DNA from: Phymorhynchus buccinoides
Taxonomy: Eukaryota; Mollusca; Gastropoda; Neogastropoda; Raphitomidae
Reading direction: 5' to 3'
Assembly: GCA_017654935.2 (NCBI GenBank)
Contig: CM065693.1
Location: forward strand, 11,791,987 to 11,855,986
DNA length: 64,000 nucleotides
Shown: piece by piece, positions 60,278 to 64,000 of the stretch
Position numbering within the stretch: the first letter of the stretch is position 1
Layout of the letters: each line of letters opens with the position of its first letter
Program-made: the position numbers and the translations under genes
Notes under the pieces: generated by a model
What the model was told of the DNA's origin: nothing
The model's database searches: none
Seen by the model: the letters and a program-made list of their open reading frames with translations, nothing else

Positions 60278-63089
60278 AGAGAGAGAAGGAACAATAATCT
60301 TAATAAAGAGAGAAAAAAGCCCATGACATTTTACGCAATCTGAAAAATATCAAAATATTTATGCGGATCAGTACAAGATGGAAATTTAACAATAAAGAAG
60401 AAAACCAAGGTAAAGAAATACAAAGGAAAATAGATGTTTCAATTTATTTCAATTTTCTTCCACTGAAAGTTCATTGGATGTCTCTGAAAACTCTTACAGG
60501 TAAACCCCAAAAGAGTTATCCAGCCCAACTAAAAACCTTAATTGCATGACTTCATCATCCACTACACATACCAAAACAAATCTACTGGTATATGATTTTA
60601 CTGTACTCACCCATTCTTTTCTTCTTATCCAGTTTGGTTTCCGATTCATGCAGTGACTCTGACATGGTGCTCTGTACAATACATATAAACCATACATGAA
60701 TAATTAACTCAATGTACTAACGCACACACAAAATGCTAACACACATATATATGAATTTTAAAGATCCCCCATGGGGATACTGGGGGGTCTTCCATACAAA
60801 TAGTTCCACCTTCGGAAAAAAATAAAAAAAATAAAGAAAAAAGTTCCACCTTCTGGAAGTTCTGTGCTCGTAACTTCCTCTGATCTGTCACTCTCTTTGA
60901 CTCTGCCCTTTCCCCTGCTTTGTGTCATCTACTATCTTTCTGACTTTTGGCCCATTCTCCTGACTTTTTTCCCCCAAAAATCTTCCATATAGTTTTTTCC
61001 TTTGAGCTCCTCCGAAATCGGAATATGTTGTCTGAATGCAGCGAGGACGCCAGTGAAAACTGGAAAACGGACACATACGTACCCATTGTGGCCTTATGGC
61101 CCGGGAACGCAGAAGAAGAAGAAGCAGAATGTTAAAGAACAACAAACCATAATTTTACAATGCAGTTATTTGCAAGCAACCATCCCCTCTTCTCCTCCTC
61201 CACCTCCCTTCCCCCCACCAAGCCTCTCTCAAATTCACACACACACACACACACAGCCCCCCCCCCCCCCCCCCCCCCCACACACACACAGAGCCACACA
61301 CACGCACTCACAAGCACACACATTTACAAGCACACATACCCTCCCCCATGCCTCTTACAGGAGAGCATAGTTCTAAGTAAGCTCATAATTTTGAAACTTC
61401 CCCCCTCCTCCACCTCCACCCCCACAATAAACCAAAAAACCCACCAACGACTAAAATATCTGGTTCTACCTTTGCTTCAAAGGCTTCGATGTGAACTTTA
61501 GGTCCCGTCAAAGACTTGAGGCTCAAGGTGAAGTTTCCAAAGTGCAGGTACGATGTGGCGCCTCGTGTCACTGTACACTGGACCTTGTCTATGTCAGGTC
61601 TCTCCATGACAAACTGCCATTTCTGCACACAGGTTTGCATGCTGTCAGTGTCACACATTCATTTTATGCTGGTGTCACATGCATGTATTAAAGTAAAAAT
61701 CAGTGATGAACACAATTCCAGCCTCAAAGACATGGACACACACTGGCGCAGAAATATCAACTCTAAATCTAATTATTATTACTGTTATTTTCAGTATAAA
61801 TTTCATGCATGCACAAAAGTATGATGATTACAAAAATGAGCCCTCGTTGGAATCAACTAATCAAGTCCCGGATCTGAACTACGTAATTTATACAAATTAT
61901 GCTTATTTTAAAGTGTTTGAAAATGCAGTATATGACACACAAAGATCTTGTTTGGCAAAGTAAAAAAAAAAGAAGGAATTTCCTTTTCTGGTAAAATTCA
62001 AAAACAGGAAATCCTTGTATAGCAGGAAAAGTTACACCCATGCTGTTGTCACCTAAGGCTTACCTCATGCGTTCCACCTTGTGCTTGATACGTAAATGTG
62101 CACTTGAAATTACCCTAGGGAGAGAGAACAAAAAGAAATGTTCCATTCATGAATATATTGAAAGTATGGTGCAATGTGAAAGAACACACACAGATAGACA
62201 GACATTGAGACAAACACACACACAGAGTGGCACATACGCACATGTATACATACCACAAATTATACACACACAAGTATGCAAACACACACAGTGAGTGACA
62301 CACACACACATGCAAACACTGACACACACACACACACCACACTTCTTCTTCTACCGTTGAGTATCCACAATCATCAGTTTGATTTTATGATACTATAATT
62401 ATATGCGGTCGAGGTCCGAAGTCGGGCATCAAAAAGAGACAACATAAAACAAAAACCTACTCTACGAAGATGACCCAGCCAGTCGGGTCTCGCTGATCGA
62501 GCCCCGACGTGATGCTGAGTCGGCAGCAACACCTAAACTGGGGGGGGGGGGGGGGGAGGTGCATCTTGATGGAGGACTAGAACGAGCCGGCTGAAGAGGC
62601 AGATACAGCCTCCTCAGGTAACGAGTTCCAGTCTTTGATGGTGCGCAGGAAGAAAGAACTTCTCCTGTATTCAGTCCGGCACTGCCACTGGATGGTGGAT
62701 AGTTGCCGGCTGTCAGCCGCTGTGTCCTCTTCTTAGGCGAGTTGGAGCCGACTTCAGTCTGGTGTTGTCGACTTAGCATTGTAACTTATAATGTAAGCCT
62801 GGTAGACTTTCTGCGGTGCTCACGTGTGGGCCATCCTAACCAGTGGCACACACACCCCTACCCCCTCACACACACATGTATGTACAGTGGCACACACACA
62901 CACACACACACTCACTGACTCAGTCATGAGTATATGATTATCAAACAGTTGTCTTACCCATTCTCTCTCAAAGGTTGTCAGCTCCCCACCAGGTTTTACG
63001 AACAATTCGTCCGTAAATGTGTTTTCGTTTTCATTTTGACTATGGACAGTGCTGCACATAAATAAGAATAAAACGACAAGTATTTTCAT
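59300..63089 (-). CDS. mydgf: MYDGF, complete five-exon gene (second haplotype copy)
   Basis: Exons 63089-62958, 62114-62064, 61622-61470, 60671-60611 and 59388-59300 have the same lengths, phases and splice sites as copy 1. They encode the same 161 residues as far as I can compare: leader MKILVVLFLFMC, Cys49/Cys77, NFT sequon, KEDL end. Introns differ mainly in simple-repeat lengths, for example a C-run of 23 bases at 61257-61279 against about 96 at 20731-20826. Coding identity with intron-length polymorphism points to the allelic copy of the 18768-22664 gene rather than a paralogue. Confidence 0.92.
60611..60671 (-). CDS. mydgf: MYDGF exon 4, copy 2
   Basis: 61 nt, STMSESLHESETKLDKKKRM plus one base. 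Confidence 0.9.
61470..61622 (-). CDS. mydgf: MYDGF exon 3, copy 2
   Basis: 51 codons from KWQFVMERPD to IEAFEAK. Confidence 0.91.
62064..62114 (-). CDS. mydgf: MYDGF exon 2, copy 2
   Basis: GNFKCTFTYQAQGGTHE, phase 0 at both ends. Confidence 0.91.
62577..62777 (-). pseudogene. LINE RT fragment in MYDGF intron 1, copy 2
   Basis: Allelic to 22150-22350, same FFLRTIKDWNSLP tail. Confidence 0.63.
62958..63089 (-). CDS. mydgf: MYDGF exon 1, copy 2
   Basis: ATG at 63089-63087; 44 codons; donor GTAAGA follows. Same as copy 1 exon 1. Confidence 0.91.
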
Positions 63090-63267
63090 TTTGCTCAGAT
63101 TCTGCTCTCTCTGGCATTGAAGCAGACGTTTTCTTGGGAACCGGAAGCTTCTTTTGGCCCTATGAAAACAATCCGTGTGTCAAAAAGTAACCAATCACTG
63201 CTCTTCAGGAAGCAGTAAAACGACCTTGACCCCTGCGACTAGGGTCAAAGGTAAAAGTCCAAGAAAC
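63090..63267. promoter_or_regulatory. Divergent MYDGF/HSD17B4 promoter, copy 2
   Basis: Same 178-bp spacing as copy 1. ACCGGAAG is at 63140-63147 and the DR1-like GGGTCAAAGGTAA is at 63242-63254; the CCAAT box is also kept. Confidence 0.62.
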
Positions 63268-63325
63268 ATGGCTTCTGACATGAGATTCGACGGGCGAGTT
63301 GCTTTAGTTACTGGAGCAGGGAATG
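63268..63325 (+). CDS. hsd17b4: HSD17B4 exon 1, copy 2 (rest of gene beyond window)
   Basis: [19 protein letters not shown] plus one base, followed by donor GTACAA at 63326. Exon 2 would be expected about 5.6 kb downstream, outside the window. Confidence 0.9.
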
Positions 63326-63739
63326 GTACAAGAACGACTGAACTTTTTAATTTATGGCCGACAGCTTTGACTATGTTCTTCTTCATGTGTTGAACTGGAC
63401 TGTTGCTTAGATGTCCGTGGCTTTAATCATATTTAAACCGTGTTATGAATCAGAAAGTAGATTTTCATTTAACTACCGTCATCATTTTGATCTTTGATGG
63501 TTGGGGCTGTGCCGGTCGGGGTACGTCCCCGGGAGCGCTACGGTAGCCGGATTGGCCTGACCTGAGACATGAAACGCTGGGGAGACTTCTATTTTTAGTT
63601 CTTTTCTTCTTCTTTGCCTCAGGCAGCCAACTTCATCATGCTGAAGCCAGTGAAGGCTTTTGAAGTTTTGTTTTTGTGTTGATTTTTAGTTTGGTTTATT
63701 TTTCCTTCTGTCGCAACACACAACACTGTATAAATATAA

Positions 63740-63967
63740 ATGTCCAGTTGGACAGAACAGCGTAGCCAGATTCAGATTCAGACGGTTCTGCTGTTAGAAC
63801 TGGGGGACTTCAGCCAGGCAGAAAGGCTGAAGTTCAAACTCTTTTCAAACTCTTTTCTCCCAAAGACCATCAGGGAGTGGAACGACCTGCAGCAGGACAC
63901 CCTCGACACCTTCACTGCTGACGCCCCCTGTCAGGCCTGTGTGGCAGTGGTGCAGGACCAACAATAA
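63740..63967 (+). pseudogene. LINE RT fragment in HSD17B4 intron 1, copy 2
   Basis: Allelic to 23315-23542, with one visible change, NDLQQD instead of NDLRQD. Confidence 0.63.
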
Positions 63968-64000
63968 TCCATCAAGCGCCCCTCACCCCCCACCCCTTTC

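Larger units (their letters stand above)
50841..64000 (+). repeat. Clean second copy of 10150 to about 23580 (probable alternative haplotype)
   Basis: Collinear throughout, with scattered substitutions, repeat-length changes and a few structural differences. Examples are a 29-bp unit triplicated at 55257-55321, one instead of two copies of a 200-bp unit near 57840, and a 15-bp deletion near 57030. MYDGF exons appear unchanged. Confidence 0.93.

Overview
This is a eukaryotic, metazoan window. Coding sequence is confined to short exons with GT-AG introns, set in several-kilobase introns packed with microsatellites, small DNA transposons (MITEs) and poly-G/poly-C runs. The repeat landscape and the TTAGGG-type arrays suggest a marine invertebrate, probably a mollusc. 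That placement is an inference. Two genes are recognisable. One is MYDGF (myeloid-derived growth factor, an ER/secretory-pathway protein), present as two convergent paralogues. The other is HSD17B4 (peroxisomal multifunctional enzyme type 2), of which only the first four exons occur.

Layout. 1-9971: the last three exons of a MYDGF paralogue on +, ending in a KVEL tail. 9972-18767: intergenic DNA with TA-, TTAA- and hAT-like MITEs. 18768-22664: a complete five-exon MYDGF gene on -, ending in KEDL. 22665-22842: a 178-bp divergent promoter. 22843-32476: HSD17B4 exons 1-4 on +, with a 2-kb 37-bp minisatellite in intron 1. 32477-34763: start of intron 4. At 34764-35190 lies a hairpin MITE, and from its right edge the sequence runs backwards: 35191-47894 is an indel-rich reverse complement of 22793-34763. 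47895-48394 is a gap of exactly 500 N. 48395-50840 is an indel-rich forward copy of 7100-9721. After an abrupt switch at 50840/50841, 50841-64000 is a clean second copy of 10150 to about 23580.

Interpretation. I read 50841-64000 as an uncollapsed second haplotype: MYDGF reading frames look identical, while introns differ in repeat lengths and scattered bases. I read the two error-rich stretches flanking the N gap as unpolished or chimeric long-read sequence. The biological gene content is therefore one MYDGF paralogue pair plus the 5' part of one HSD17B4 gene, not two MYDGF and three HSD17B4 loci. A true inverted duplication is not excluded, and its centre inside a hairpin transposon is notable either way.

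The genes. MYDGF paralogues are small secretory proteins with a two-cysteine beta domain and C-terminal ER-retention-like tails. HSD17B4 acts in peroxisomal beta-oxidation. MYDGF and HSD17B4 share a short head-to-head promoter containing an ETS-type site, a CCAAT box and a DR1-like nuclear-receptor site. All repeat-family names rest on terminal-repeat and target-site structure only; no database was searched.
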